Source: Cannabis sativa
Lineage: Eukaryota > Streptophyta > Magnoliopsida > Rosales > Cannabaceae
Direction: 5' to 3'
DNA length: 64,000 nt
Assembly: GCF_029168945.1 (NCBI RefSeq)
Contig: NC_083604.1
Span: 42,217,686 to 42,281,685, forward strand
The stretch's first letter is position 1, and each line of letters begins with the position of its first letter. Shown here in pieces: positions 1-12,950 of the stretch. The notes beneath the pieces were generated by a model that saw only the letters and a program-made list of their open reading frames with translations, was not told where the DNA came from and ran no database searches. Position numbers and translations under genes: made by a program.

Positions 1-38
1 CTGCCTGGCTTATGGATTCGCAGGCTAAGTCCTATTAA

Positions 39-3000
39 ATGGACGCCCCGCGAAATACAAGAAGTCAGGGTGGCATGGTTGAGACCGGAGGCGGTCAGAG
101 GAATCCTCAAAATCCTCGTGGTCGCGGCCGTGGCCGTGGCAGAGCTCAGGGTGGTCGCCCTGTAAACCCACCTCAAGCTCCTCCTGATTGGGAGCAAAGA
201 TTTGTGGAGATGCAAGATAGAATCCGCCAGCAAGATGAAGAGATCCAAAGATTGAGGCAGCAGGGTCCTCCTGCCGTGCCTCCTCAAGTGGTTCAGGCTA
301 TTGCAGTTCCCGCGGTGCCAGCAGAACAACCTGTTGTTGGCAACCGTATGGAACCGTTGTACGAAAGATTTCGAAAACAGGCACCTCCAGTGTTTCTGGG
401 AGGCCCTGATGTGATGAAGGCCGAGCAGTGGCTTTCGATGATTGAGCGTATTCTCAACTTCATGGGAGTGGTTGGAAATGACCGGGTGACCTACGCCACT
501 TTCCAATTTCAGGAAGATGCTCTCGTGTGGTGGGAGTTGATAACCCTCACTCGGGACGTCACGCTGATGACCTGGGAAGAATTTAAGGAGTTATTTAACT
601 CCAAGTATTACAATGAAGCAGTCCGCAGTGCAAAGCGGAAAGAGTTCACTGATCTAGTTCAGACTGAGGGGATGTCGGTTACTGAGTACACGACAAAGTT
701 TGATCGTTTGGCCAAGCTTGCAGTGGGAATTGTCCCAACCGACTTCAGTAAGAAAGAGAAATACTTGGCGGGTTTGAGTGCAAAAATTAGACATGATCTG
801 GTTATTACTACTATTGAGGAAACCACTTATGCGGAGATGGTTGAAAAGGCTTTGAGAGCCGAGGGTGCGGTAAAATTCCTTCAGGAGCCCCGGGTGACTC
901 CGAGTGTTGGTGGAACCCCCACTATTCCTACTCCTGTTTATGGTAGGGATGGTGGTGACTCCACCACCGAGCAGAAAAGAAAAGTTGTTCCAGCTTCTGG
1001 TGGCTCGGGGCAAAGCAAGCGGTTCCGTGGGAACCAAGGCAGAGGAGGACGCCAGGGTTACTCTTATCCTGAGTGTCCAAGGTGCAAGAAACATCATCCG
1101 GGAGAGTGTAACCGGAAGACATGCTTCCTGTGTGGCATGGTGGGGCATTTCAAGAAAGATTGCCCCCAGGCAAAGAAAGAGGAGCCGAAAACTGAGGTGA
1201 AAGCGGTTCCTGCTCATGTGTTTGCCATTACCCAAGCTGACGCTGCAGCCAGTCCTTCTGTTGTGACAGGTCAGCTTCCCGTCAACAACTTGTTATTTAC
1301 AGTATTATTTGACTCGGGAGCTACACGTTCATATGTGGCTACAAGGGTGATTGATCTTTTGGGTAGACCTTGTGAAATTTTAGAAAGAGGGTTCGGAACC
1401 CTAATGCCTAGCGGGGAATTGGTTATCTCTAATAGGCACATTAGGTCTATGCCGATTAGGATCGAAGATAGGGAATTGAGTACTGATCTCATAGAATTGA
1501 AACTGACTGAGTTTGATATTATACTGGGAATGGATTTCTTATCCAAGTATTCGGCCAATATAGATTGTAGGCGTAAAATGGTGACTTTTCAGCCGGAAGG
1601 TGAAAATCCATTTGTTTATGTTGGATCGGTTCAGGGGTCTCGGATCCCGGTTATTTCTGTGCTGAGAGCTAGGGATTTACTATGCAATGGTTGTGTAGGA
1701 TTCCTAGCGGTGGTATTTGACTCCAGCAGACCTGAAACATTTGGGCCTGAGGTAGTCCGGGTAGTGAAAGATTTTCTTGATGTGTTTCCCGAGGAGTTGC
1801 CGGGATTGCCGCCACAGCGAGAGATTGATTTTGTAATTGATTTGGCACCTGGAGTCGAACCTGTTTCTAAAGCTCCATATAGGATGGCTCCAGCAGAACT
1901 CAAGGAGCTTAAGTTGCAACTTCAGGGGATGCTGGACATTGGGTTTATTCGACCCAGTGTATCGCCCTGGGGAGCTCCGGTTCTCTTTGTGAAAAAGAAA
2001 GATGGTTCCCTCAGAATGTGTATTGATTATCGGGAACTTAACAAGCTGACAATTAAGAATAAGTACCCGTTGCCCAGAATCGACGATTTGTTCGATCAGC
2101 TTCAGGGAAAGACTGTATTTTCAAAGATTGATTTACGGTGGGGTTATCACCAACTCAGAATTCGGGAGGAGGACATACCGAAGACTGCTTTTAGAACCAG
2201 ATATGGGCACTATGAGTTTCTGGTAATGTCATTCGGATTGACTAATGCTCCTGCGGCCTTTATGGATCTTATGAATAGAGTATTCAAGGATTTCCTCGAT
2301 AACTGCGTTATAGTGTTTATCGATGACATTCTTGTATACTCTCGGTCAGAAGAGGAGCACGAGCATCATCTTCGAATGGTGTTACAGCGACTTAGGGATC
2401 ACAAGCTGTATGCCAAGTTCAAAAAGTGTGAATTCTGGTTGTCCGAGGTATCCTTTCTGGGTCATATTGTTGGGAAGAATGGAATTATGGTCGATCCAAA
2501 CAAGTTGGAATCAGTGAAGAATTGGCCGAGGCCCAAGTCTGTGACGGAAATTCGAAGTTTTCTCGGGTTAGCAGGGTATTATCGACGTTTCGTCGAAGGA
2601 TTTTCTAAACTTTCTATGCCCCTAACCGAATTGACTAAGAAAAATTAGAGATTTGTGTGGTCAGATAAGTGTGAGTCAAGCTTTCAGGAGTTGAAGCAGC
2701 GTTTGATAACAGCTCCGGTGTTAGCTTTGCCATCAGATCAAGAGAAATTTGTTGTGTATTGTGATGCATCCAGACAGGGTCTGGGATGTGTTCTGATGCA
2801 AGCTGACAGAGTCATAGCCTATGCCTCTCGTCAATTGAAGGATTATGAGCAGCGTTACCCAACTCATGATTTAGAGCTCGTTGCTGTGGTTTTTGCTTTA
2901 AAGATATGGCGACATTATCTTTACGGTGAAAAGTGTGAGATTTATACTGATCATAAGAGTCTTAAATACTTTTTCACCCAGAAAGATCTGAATATGAGGC

Positions 3001-4677
3001 AGAGAAGGTGGTTGGAGTTAGTTAAGGACTAAGATTGTGAAATACTGTATCACCCCGGGAAAGCCAATGTCGTGGCCGATGCTCTAAGCAGAAAAGGTCC
3101 CGGACAAGTGTGTACTACTGTTATGATAGCCCCTCAACTAGCCTCGAAAATGGTTAGTGCAGGAATTGAGTTCGTAGTCGGGAAGTTACATAATTTAACA
3201 CTCCAATCTGATCTGTTGGAGAGAATCAGAAAAGCACAACTGGAAGATCCCGAGCTAGTTAAAGTTCCAGATGAAGTAGTGGCTGGTCGACCTAAAGGCT
3301 TTTCAGTCTCGAGCAGTGGAATGTTGCTATATAAAGCTCGAGTTTGTGTTCCTAGTGTGGATGAGCTTAAGAAAGAGATACTTGATGAAGCTCACACCAC
3401 GCCTTATTCGTTGCATCCGGGAACCACCAAGATGTATCAGGATTTGAAACCCTACTTCTGGTGGTATGGGATGAAAAGAGATGTGGTGGAATACGTGTCC
3501 AAGTGTTTAACCTGCCAGCAGATTAAGGCTGAACATCAGAGGCCGGCAGGGTTATTACAACCTTTAGTCCTTCCAGAATGGAAGTGGGAGGACATCGCAA
3601 TGGACTTTGTAACTGGTTTACCTAGAACTACGGGAATGTATGATTCTGTTTGGGTTATCGTGGACAGATTCACAAAGTCAGCTCACTTCTTACCAGTGAA
3701 AGTTACATATTCAGTGGATCAATATGCTGAATTGTATGTGAAGGAGATAGTTCGTCTCCATGGAGCCCCTAAATCTATTGTATCAGACAGGGATCCAAAG
3801 TTCACATCGAAGTTTTGGGTGAGTCTTCAGAAGGCTATGGGTACCAAGTTAAAGTTTAGTACAGCCTTTCACCCTCAGACTGATGGTCAGTCAGAAAGAA
3901 CTATCCAGATTTTAGAAGACCTATTGCGAGCCTGTGTCATGGACTTTGAGGGTTCATGGAGTAAGTACTTGCCTTTAATTGAATTCTCCTACAACAACAG
4001 CTACCAAAGTACAATAGGGATGGCTCCCTATGAGATGTTATATGGTAGAAAATGTCGTTCTCCTATTCATTGGGACGAGACAGGAGAAAGGAAGTACACG
4101 GGGTCCGCAGTTAGTACAGAGGACCAATGAAGCTATTGATAAGATCAAGGCTCGGATGCTTGCTTCTCAAAGCAGGCAGAAAAGTTATGCTGATCTGAAG
4201 CGTAGAGATGTTACATTTCAGGCAGGAGAACATGTTTTCCTGCGGATTTCACCAATGAAGGGTATTAGACGCTTCGGGAAGAAGGGTAAGTTAAGCCCTA
4301 GGTTCATTGGGCCATTTCAAATACTTGAAAAGGTCGGGCAGGTAGCGTATCGGCTAGCCTTACCACCAGCATTATCGGCTGTTCATGACGTATTTCACAT
4401 CTCTATGTTAAGGAAATACATGTCAGACCCGACTCATGTCTTGAGTTATGAAGCCCTTGAATTACAACCAGATTTATCCTATGAAGAGCAACCTGTTCAG
4501 ATTTTGGATAGAAAAGAAAAACTTCTTCGGAACAAGACTATTGCTCTGGTTAAGGTGCTCTGGAGGAATAGTAAAGTGGAAGAAGCCACCTGGGAGTTGG
4601 AGTCGGATATGAGGACTCAGCATCCAGAACTATTCAGGTTAGATTTCGGGGACGAAATCCTATTAACGGGGGGATAA
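39..4677 (+). pseudogene. Ty3/gypsy gag-pol polyprotein, broken by two stops and a frameshift
   Basis: The polyprotein forms virus-like particles and copies and integrates the element. Residues 1-360 are a retrotransposon Gag with an RG-rich N-terminus, followed by a CCHC knuckle ([14 protein letters not shown], about residues 361-374). A protease motif (DSGAT) lies near 424, and reverse transcriptase spans about 600-860 with FIDDIL near 759. RNase H starts in the next segment (YCDAS, near 2760; TDHKS, near 2948). Integrase has the HHCC finger (H at about 3390 and 3414, CLTC at about 3508) and a DFVTGLP core; a GPF motif and chromodomain lie at about 4305-4640. Defects: in-frame TAG at 2646-2648 where relatives usually have Gln (C-to-T type), TAA at 3030-3032 where Tyr is usual, and a one-base frame change near 4098-4101. 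The ATG at 39 is chosen because it begins the typical basic Gag N-terminus. The stop at 4675 abuts the purine tract. Confidence 0.92.
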
Positions 4678-4678
4678 T
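4667..4678 (+). other. Polypurine tract of the gypsy element
   Basis: A run of six G and an A (4668-4674) lies directly before the 3' LTR and overlaps the last codons of pol. In this family it primes plus-strand DNA synthesis. Confidence 0.8.
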
Positions 4679-6752
4679 TGTAATGACCGCTCTAGTAATG
4701 TGGATTAGAAAAGGCAATTAGCACTAATTTTTATTATTTTATTATTATTTGTGAATTAAATTTAAGTGTGGACCCCAATATTTAGAAATAAATATTAGAG
4801 TTATAATTTCTCAATTTCGGAGATTTTATTAAACTCTAGGGGTATTATCTAGCTTATATGTGTAATATGTTATTTTTGTAATTTTTGTTCGGCGACAACG
4901 GAAAATGCGATGGATGGCTAGATTGATCACATGGGTAAGTTTAGAACCTTATTTCATAGTGGGAAATATTTTAGAGAAAATATTTTATCGGGATTGAGCG
5001 GGGCTATGGAGATTGACCATTTTACCCCTAGCTTTAAAAAGATACCTAAGTTGTAATCCTAAGGGCATTTTAGTCTTTAGTAAATTGGTTAAATGAGGGT
5101 TAGGTGGCAGCCTTGGGTGATGACACCTATTTCATTTTAATATAATTGGGTGAAAAGGGATTTTATTTTGAAAAAAGAAATTAAAAATTAGAGAAATCAA
5201 GAAACCATTTCTCCTTTCTCTCTCTTGGGGTTCGGCTCTCACAAACCAGAAGGAAAACCCAATTTCTTCTTCATAATTTCTGTATTTCCATCCAAGGATT
5301 CAAGGAAAAATAACTAAGGTAACCCTAGCTCCTTCCTCTTTCAAGTTCATGAAGTTGTATTTTGGTTTTAGAAGTGATTTTGGGTTATAGGGGCTGTTAG
5401 GGTTTAAGGTTTGCTTAGTTCGAATTTTAGGGTTTGTTTAGCTTGATTTTAGTTCATGGTAGCTGGTTTAGAGATTGGTTGTTAGTTTTGAGCAATTCTA
5501 AAGCTTTGAGTTCAAGCTTTAAGCTTTAATGGCAAGTTGACATTTATTGTTTTGTTCTGTGAATTACTGGCTGGATTATATTGTTTGTACATTGAATAGG
5601 AGCTCTGGAAGGTTTCATGGCAATTGGTGAAGAATTGAGCAACAAATGAAAAGTTTGGGGAATACTGGTGCAAACCGGCTAGCCGGTTTGCGGTTACAAA
5701 ACCGGCTAGCCGGTTTTGGCAGGGTTCCCCGGGCCTTTCATTTTCTCAATTTTTGCCATTTCGGTGCCTCGGTTGGGTGTTTCCCCATTTCCAGAGTTAG
5801 AACAACCCCTTTAGAGTATAGCAGAACCTAGGGTTTTGGTTTGGTTTCACCGGGATTAGGGTTTTAATCATGTGGCTTACCCGGTTTCAATATGTGATTA
5901 GGGCATCCATCTAGCACGAGAATTCCGTTCAGGTCGGCCAACACGCTTGAATTCGGAAAACAGGTAAGAACTGTGTATAATGTATGATGTGATTATCTGA
6001 ATGTATGTATGTGTTAATATGTATACATGCTTATTTGTTATGATCCATACACTACCAACACTTGTACGGTTGCGGTACGGAGTGCATTGGTAAGGTGTAT
6101 AAGGTTTGGAAGTACATCATAGTGTTACCAGCACTTGTACGGGAAGGTACAAGGTGTCTGTGGTACAACACTAGATAGTACTCAAGGTGCGGTCATACCT
6201 TACCTACACTAATACGAAGGTATAATGAGTGCATGTGGTACATGGTACATGGTCGTGTCCTAGTTAGAACGTTCATACTCATATGTTAAGCCCTGTAAAT
6301 AGGTGTATGGGCGCCTATTTACAGGTCGGAAATTATATGATATGTTATATGTATTTCTTACTGAGTCTGTTGACTCACAGTTTCTGCTTCCATGTGTAGG
6401 TAAAGGAAAGGCGAAGGCTGAACAGGAGTGAACCTGAGCTCGGGTGAGATTGTACATGTCAAGCAGCGCGACCTGGAGTGTTCGGTCTCGGGACATCTGG
6501 GAGTTGTATTTTTTAAAGTCGCTGTGCGACCTGTAAATCTGTATATTTTGGAATGTATGCTTGAAAGGTAAAGTTTGTAAAGTTTTAAAAATCGGGATCC
6601 CGGCATTTGTAAATATTTTATTAAATTACAAAGTTTAGTATTTAATGCAAAAGTTTTAATTTGACACGTTTTTCGAGAAATTTCTTTGATTAGCAAAGAT
6701 TGCACAATTATTGAAAAAGCACTGTAGCGTGCCTTAGCATTAGGGCGTTACA
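4679..6752 (+). repeat. 3' LTR of the gypsy element, about 2.07 kb
   Basis: It begins TGTAATGACC and ends GGGCGTTACA, an imperfect terminal inverted repeat with TG...CA ends. It is non-coding. The middle carries two 20-bp perfect palindromes (5671-5690, 5698-5717). The truncated LTR ending at 23553 is related: both share a 'CTGGAAGGTTTC' stretch, a 'GTGTATGGGCGCCT' stretch and a tail ending in TTACA. Confidence 0.9.
5671..5717. repeat. Twin 20-bp perfect palindromes in the gypsy LTR
   Basis: CAAACCGGCTAGCCGGTTTG (5671-5690) and AAAACCGGCTAGCCGGTTTT (5698-5717) are each exactly self-complementary and lie 7 bases apart. As RNA each could form a tight hairpin; as DNA each is a dyad site. Confidence 0.9.
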
Positions 6753-7099
6753 TTAAACACATGAGAAAGTGTAACTGTATTGTATTCTGGAATTAGAAAT
6801 ATAAGAAAATTTTTATTTGGAATCTAAAATTAAAGTCAAAGACTTAAATTTATACCAAATATAATGAGTAATTCTATCTTGGACCACCACTACTAATACA
6901 AACTCTAAGTCAGATTTGCCCATACAAGTAGGAGATTTCTAAGATTGAGGATTTATATCAATTGGGGATAGAATTTCGGGATTATAATCATATGCGTCAT
7001 TTAATTTCTTAAGAGAAAATATAATGACATGAAATGATTTATAGACCATTCATCCAATGATATGTTTTGAAGCTAATTCGAAATGAATAAGGTAAGAGG

Positions 7100-7870
7100 A
7101 ATTAGGATAATTTCGTTTATAAATAAGAATCCAACGATGCTTCGATTAGCGAAAGACAAAGTAATCTTATTTATGTAATCTTCTTGTTTCATATTGTAAA
7201 AATACTAGTCTAAGGTGTCATCAATTGATGAACAGCTAGATGTTGCATATACAATACTTATCTTTCGAGATCTTACACTAATATGTATGTCTAATGGTGA
7301 AAATCCATTAGGGATTTATCTCATTAGAAAAACAAACATGTTAGACCAACAATGAAGATTCGAAATTAAACTACAACTTAATAACAGAAAATAACATGGT
7401 TCAATATAAATTCATACACAATTCAAAAATTATAAGCATATAGCAAGTAGGAATGACTAGTGAAATTACTAAAACTTACAATCCTAAATAATTTCCAAGG
7501 TTTTTCAACAAACTGATACAGTGTCCCGTTTAGGCGAGAGTCAAAGCATCATCCATTGAATAGAGTTGTCAGCTCATCTAAAATGATAACCATTCTAGCA
7601 ACCTTTTATTCGATCAAGATTGGAATTCAGCGTTGTCCCGTTTAGGCGAGAGTCAAGGCAATTCTATCTTATGAGCTTCCACCATTGTTTCATAATTTGC
7701 AAGTCAAGTATGGTCGCCACCATTAGGGTGATCCATACCATACAAAACACTTACAAACTACTTATCATGCGAGGTTAAACGGTGCGAAATTGCTAATGAA
7801 CGTTCCTCCATTAGGGAGAATTACTCACTAAAACAAACGCGGTGTAAAACCCACAATGGAGATCGAATAT
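7100..7870 (-). other. Double leader hairpin module of F
   Basis: On the minus strand the first module includes a CACC-CTAAT-GGTG hairpin inside an ATGGT/ACCAT stem (about 7700-7770). The reversed TGACTCTCGCC motif follows at 7631-7658 and again at 7521-7545. A second module includes AATCC-CTAAT-GGATT inside a CTAATG/CATTAG stem (about 7285-7330) and a decayed motif near 7130. Both modules match element B. Confidence 0.6.
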
Positions 7871-9159
7871 CTTAATAATAAAGCTCATTATTTAAAAAGA
7901 GTTGTATTTTCTTTGATTCTCTTTATTTATTCTATTTATTTTAAATATATATATTTATTTAATTAAAATTTCTAATTTAGAATGAAAAATTCTAAATATA
8001 AATTTTAATTTAATATTTATAAATTTTACTTAGATGGATATGAAAATAACATGAATTATTTCCATCTTAGTAATAATTTCCAATAAATATTTAGAAAATA
8101 TTCAATTTAAGTTGTTACAAAATTAATTTAAATTAATTTACAACTCAAATTTAATTTTCTATAAATATATATTGCATTTCGAAAAATTAAAGTATTCAAG
8201 GATACAATTTTCGAAAATGCAAGTTAAAATAAAAAATTAATCCTGGAAAAATTATTCTAATTTAATGTTGGCCCAAAATTAATTAATAAAATTAATTTAC
8301 AACAAAAAATATAATTTTCCTATTTAATTAAATATATAAGAAAAATTTCAAATATTTAAGTATGATGATGAAAATCAACTTAAATATTAATTTTCTATTT
8401 AATTAAATACACTAGAAAAATACTTCAAGCAAAAATATCATCTATCTAGATTTTTCTTTGACTAATTAATACAATTTCTAATAATATATTTTAATTCATT
8501 TATTTTTAAATTAATCAATTAAGGAAAAAATCATTGATTTAAGTTGGTCCAAAATTAAAATAAATAATTTACAACTTTAATCTATTTTTCAAATAAAATT
8601 CGAAATTCCAGCATTTAAGAAATGCAATTTCGAAATTTGATTAATAAAATAAAGAAAAAATATATTTTGAAAATTATTTAAATTTAGTTGAAAAATTAAA
8701 TTTCAACTAAATATAATTTTCTATTTAATTAAGTGTCATGAAAAAGAAATATTTAAGTATCATGATGAAAATCAACTTAGATATTTAATTTTCAAATTAA
8801 TTAAATGTATTAAATTAAAGAAATAAATAATTAAGTGTAGAGAAGGCTTAATTATTAATCTCTAGTTTAATACTAGGAAAAATATACTTAAAATAAATTG
8901 TACCAAAATTAATTATATAAATAATTAATTTCACTATGTATATTATTTTCCTATTTAACATTAGAAATAATAAGTAGTCTAGAAATAACTATCTAGAAAA
9001 TATCTTATTTGACTAAGTATCTTTTCCACACAATTTGAAAAAATATCTAATTTAAGTTGTATTAGAAAAAATCTAGAACTTAAATATTTTCAAATTTAAA
9101 TTTAATTAAATATCAAAAATTAAGTTGTAACCACTTAATTTAAAAATATTCCATTTTAA

Positions 9160-9245
9160 GTTAATATTCGAAAAGATATTAACTTAAAAAATATTTAAAA
9201 TATTCCATTTTAAGTTAATATTCAAAAAGATATTAACTTAAAAAA
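9160..9245. repeat. Tandem pair of about 50-bp units, each an inverted repeat
   Basis: Two adjacent copies each contain TTAAGTTAATAT followed after a short loop by ATATTAACTTAA, so each unit can fold on itself. They lie in the F leader. Confidence 0.7.
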
Positions 9246-10547
9246 TATCTAAAGAATCTTAATAACCAATGCCTAAAATTCCTCAACTTAATTTTGAAAT
9301 TTTAAATCCAAAAGATATTCAGATTTAAGTTGGTTAGTTGTAGATAACTAAATATCAACTTAAATAGGAATATTTAATGAAAAATTTAAATTAAGTTCCA
9401 GAAAGAATCTAGATGGTTATAATTCTATATTTAATTAAATACAAGAAAATACATATAGTTTAGCTTAGAATAAAAAATTCTTTAAACTATAATTTTCTTA
9501 AATTAATTTCAAAATAAATGAAATTAATTATGTTGCTAATCAATTTTATTAGGTTAAACTAATTTAATTAACCTAGTACAGTTATTCAACTCAGGCAAAT
9601 GGGCCTTCACAATTGGGGTGATTCATGTGAGGGGGTGCTGGGTTCAGTATGTCGTACCCACTACTATGGCTCCCAACTCTCACACAAGGCCCAAAAGAGA
9701 GGAATTTAACCTTAATAAGAACAACTGTTATTAATTGAATAGGCCCAAAAACTAAATGGGCCTAAATAAATTCTATCAAGAACTATGATAATTTATTTAG
9801 CAACAACAACCTATATGCATCTATAATAAAATTAAACACATAGGCTCACACAGGCACACTTTGGATGGGTCCTATCATGTTGCTAGGTCATACACAGATG
9901 AAAGAAGATTGTAAATATACCTGTTACAAATTATTAACTTGACCAAGGGAGCCATCAGATCATTAGATCTGGCAAAAAGTAACCATGGCTATTTGCAATC
10001 AAGTAATAATAGGTTTTGAAAACTTACACATAAGCTAAAACACATACTCCTGCAACAAGGTTAGCTGGATAGTTGGATGTAGGATTTATTTAATTTTAAA
10101 TTAAATAATTAATTTCGAAAATAATTAATTAAATAAATAAATAATTTTCGAAAATTTAAAAATAATTTGAAAAATTCGAAATTTAAAAAAAAATTAAATT
10201 TAAAATTAAACCTACAACTTTGAAAAATTATGTTTCAACCAACCTAAATATCATTTCAAAATTTGCTAACTACTTTTAAAATTTAAATGTTATTTTATAA
10301 ATAAAAATTAAATAAAAAATTAAAAAAAGATAAATGAATATCTTTTTCAGATTTTAAATGTAATTTAAATAAATAAAATAACAAAATTTAAAAGTTAGCA
10401 AAATATCTTACATCCTTTTAAAATTACATGATTATAGTTATCGTATTTTAAATTTAAATAAGGTCAAATTATTTAAAAAAAATTAATTTAAAAAATTTAA
10501 TATCTGACCTTAAATTTAAAAATAAGATAAGATATAATCAAATTTAA

Positions 10548-10605
10548 AAATAAGATAGATTATTAAGCAGATAAGATAGATTATTAAGCAGATAAGATAG
10601 ATACT
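10548..10605. repeat. 21-bp tandem repeat, about 2.5 copies
   Basis: The unit ATAAGATAGATTATTAAGCAG repeats in the AT-rich leader of F. It is a simple tandem duplication with no coding content. Confidence 0.75.
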
Positions 10606-11037
10606 AACTATTTTAAATTCAAATTACACTAATATCTTGAATTAAATTTAAAAAATATTAAATTAATTCAAAATGATAATTAGAATTGAATTAGGAATAG
10701 TAATAGTATAAATACAGAACTACACAAAAATCGGAAGTTAATTCCATGAAAAAGAATGAAAAATCGAAGAAAAACGAAAAAATTGTGAGCTGTACGGACA
10801 GTTTTCGCGATCACAGGAAAATTTCAGCACAACTCCGATTTTTTTGAATCTTCAAAAAATCATAACTAATTCAAATTAAATCGAAATTGAGTTCTGTAAA
10901 AAAATAACTTGCTCAATTTTTTCCATACTATCCAATAAAAATAATTCCAGAAACAGATATTCAATTTTTTCCATACCATCCAAAAAACAAACAAACAATC
11001 GTTTTAAAGTCTAAATTTCTTGCAAGTAAATCAATTA

Positions 11038-11055
11038 CCATGGCTCTGATACAAG
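11038..11055 (-). other. Primer binding site of F (initiator Met tRNA)
   Basis: The minus strand reads TTGTATCAGAGCCATGG one base inside the LTR end. This is the TGGTATCAGAGC primer site, complementary to the 3' end of plant initiator Met tRNA, with G changed to T at its second position. Confidence 0.85.
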
Positions 11056-11056
11056 T

Positions 11057-12950
11057 TGTTGGAAATTATTTTCCCAGGATCTTAGATCTACTCACAAATA
11101 TGTTGATTAACATCCTAAATAAGAACTTTCTAAAACGATAAATTAAACACATATAAAGTTTAAGAAACCTTACATTGGGTGCAGCGGAATTAAATGACTC
11201 CTTCCGTTCAGATATCTAGCCCTTGATTCCTTTCTGTAGCAGAGCATTATCAATATCTGAACCTGGATCTCTTTCTCTGAATCTTTGATGCTGAAACTCC
11301 TTTGCTGATGATCTTTCTTCACGATCTTCCTCACACTATGATTGAGGTATCAGTTGTTGCGTGTGGGCACTACTCATACACTAAGAATTTCGAAATTTAA
11401 GGAAGAAGAAAGAGAGAGTGGGTTCGGCCAAAGATAGGGAGAGAGAAGGCTCAGGTTTTTCTGATTCAGAAAGTGTCAGAAAAAAGTGTAATTTTCCTGA
11501 AGCCTTCACTATCTATTTATAGCATTCCACTAGGGTTAGGTTTGAATTATTAGGCATTAAAATAATGAAAATATTAGAGGGAAAAATCCTACAAAAGTGG
11601 TCGGCCCTACATAGTGGATTTGGGCCTCACTTTTTGTAATTTTGTAATTTTATCTTTTCTGCATCTGATTTTCTCAAAAACGCCAATTTTCTAATTCAAC
11701 CATTTAAATGCCAATTCTAACTATTTAATAACTATAAATAATTATTAAATAATATTGTCATTTATCATATTTATTAATTTAACCATACAAAGTATCATAA
11801 TTAACAAATATGCCCCTAAAACTCTTTCTTTACAATTTCGCCCTTACTCAGTGAAAAATTCACAAATAGACATAGTCTAATTTGAGAATTATAATTGATT
11901 AATCAAAACCAATTACATGAGTCTTACAAGCAATATTATCTCAACTAGTGCGGGGACCATGGGTCTATATAACCGAGCTTCCAATAAGTAGATCAAGAAT
12001 TTAGCACTAAAATTCACTAACTTATTAATTCTTCGTTGAATCCACGCATAGAACTTAGAATTGCACTCTCAGTATATAGAATGCTCTATATGTTCCACCA
12101 TATAGACACATCATTAGTTATCCATTGTTATAATCCTAATTTGATCAATGATCCTCTATATGAATGATCTACACTGTAAAGGGATTAGATTACCGTTACA
12201 CCCTACAATGTATTTATTCCTTAAAACACTTGACCTCGTATAAATGATATTTCAGCTTATGTGAAATGAGTACTCCACCATTTATGTTCGTTTGGTCAAG
12301 CTCGAAGGAGATCATCCTTTGCTTACTATTCGCCAGATAGAAGCTATAGATTCCATGTTTATGATAGCGCTCTCTCTCAATTGTACTACCGTGTTCTCAA
12401 AATGTACGTATCACCCTGACCTAAAAGTAGGCTTAACTAACAAATCAAAGAACACGAATAGCCTCTCGAGATTGAGCCTAATCATATCTGGATTAAGATC
12501 ATTTGATCTAGGATCAACTAGGCGATATTGACTTGAATAGATATTACGGTAAGTTTAATAAATCTAAGTCAAAGTTCAATATCGGTCCCTTCCGATGCAT
12601 ACTCCATGCATCCAACCTGAGCTTTACTTTAACCAATGCTCTGGAAAGAACATAGCACTTATCCAAATGCAAGTAAACTCTGTTGTAGATTATCATATCA
12701 GTAAAACCCTATGTCTGATAAATCTAGGAAACTTTATTCACACAGTCATGTTTACTTTCCAATGTGTTGACAGCACAATAAACAGGATCAAGTATGTGAA
12801 AAGGGCTTCAGATGAATTTATACATTATGTACATATAATCATGAAATAAATCATGTGAACCATGCAACATTAAATGTTATTTCTGATCTATATTAATAAG
12901 TAAATCTGATTATATTGAAATGAGTTTTATTTAGGGCATAAAACCCAATA
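11057..12950 (-). repeat. 5' LTR of element F, 1.89 kb
   Basis: On the minus strand it starts TATTGGGTTTTATGCCC (the first base pair of the usual TGTTGGG is mutated) and ends TTTCCAACA at 11057. A TATA box (TATAAATAG on the minus strand) lies near 11515. Length and sequence closely match the solo LTR at 37907-39801, so both belong to one subfamily. The reading frame at 12292-12531 is an antisense frame of this LTR and recurs in the solo LTR. Confidence 0.88.

Larger units (their letters stand above)
1..6752 (+). mobile_element. Ty3/gypsy chromovirus (Tekay-like), 5' LTR outside window
   Basis: The element reads gag, protease, reverse transcriptase, RNase H, integrase with chromodomain, purine tract, 3' LTR. 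That order, with integrase after RNase H, defines Ty3/gypsy; the C-terminal chromodomain makes it a chromovirus, and the general look is of the Tekay/Del group (inference). Only the last 38 bases of the leader precede gag, so the 5' LTR lies left of the window. It is inserted in minus-strand copia element F: the bases after 6752 match, in the same orientation, the E sequence starting near 14330. Its target duplication cannot be checked. Confidence 0.93.
6753..12950 (-). mobile_element. Copia-type element F (minus strand), 5' LTR plus leader
   Basis: Read on the minus strand it runs 5' LTR (12950 to 11057), primer site, then about 4.3 kb of leader down to 6753, where the gypsy element interrupts it. 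The interior has no sustained reading frame. It aligns in order with the leaders of B, C and D: the mid-leader block (about 9580-9780), the motif pair (7521-7545, 7631-7658) and a second hairpin module (about 7100-7340). Its right boundary cuts into decayed pol of E, so F is younger than E. The other boundary and target duplication lie outside the window. Confidence 0.82.

Noticed and set aside
654..1235. Long minus-strand frame of 193 codons opposite gag
   Set aside because: It lies wholly antisense to a recognised Gag and has no domain; it is a shadow frame.
12292..12531. 79-codon frame with a close copy at 39143-39382
   Set aside because: Both are the same antisense stretch of F-type LTRs; no known domain.
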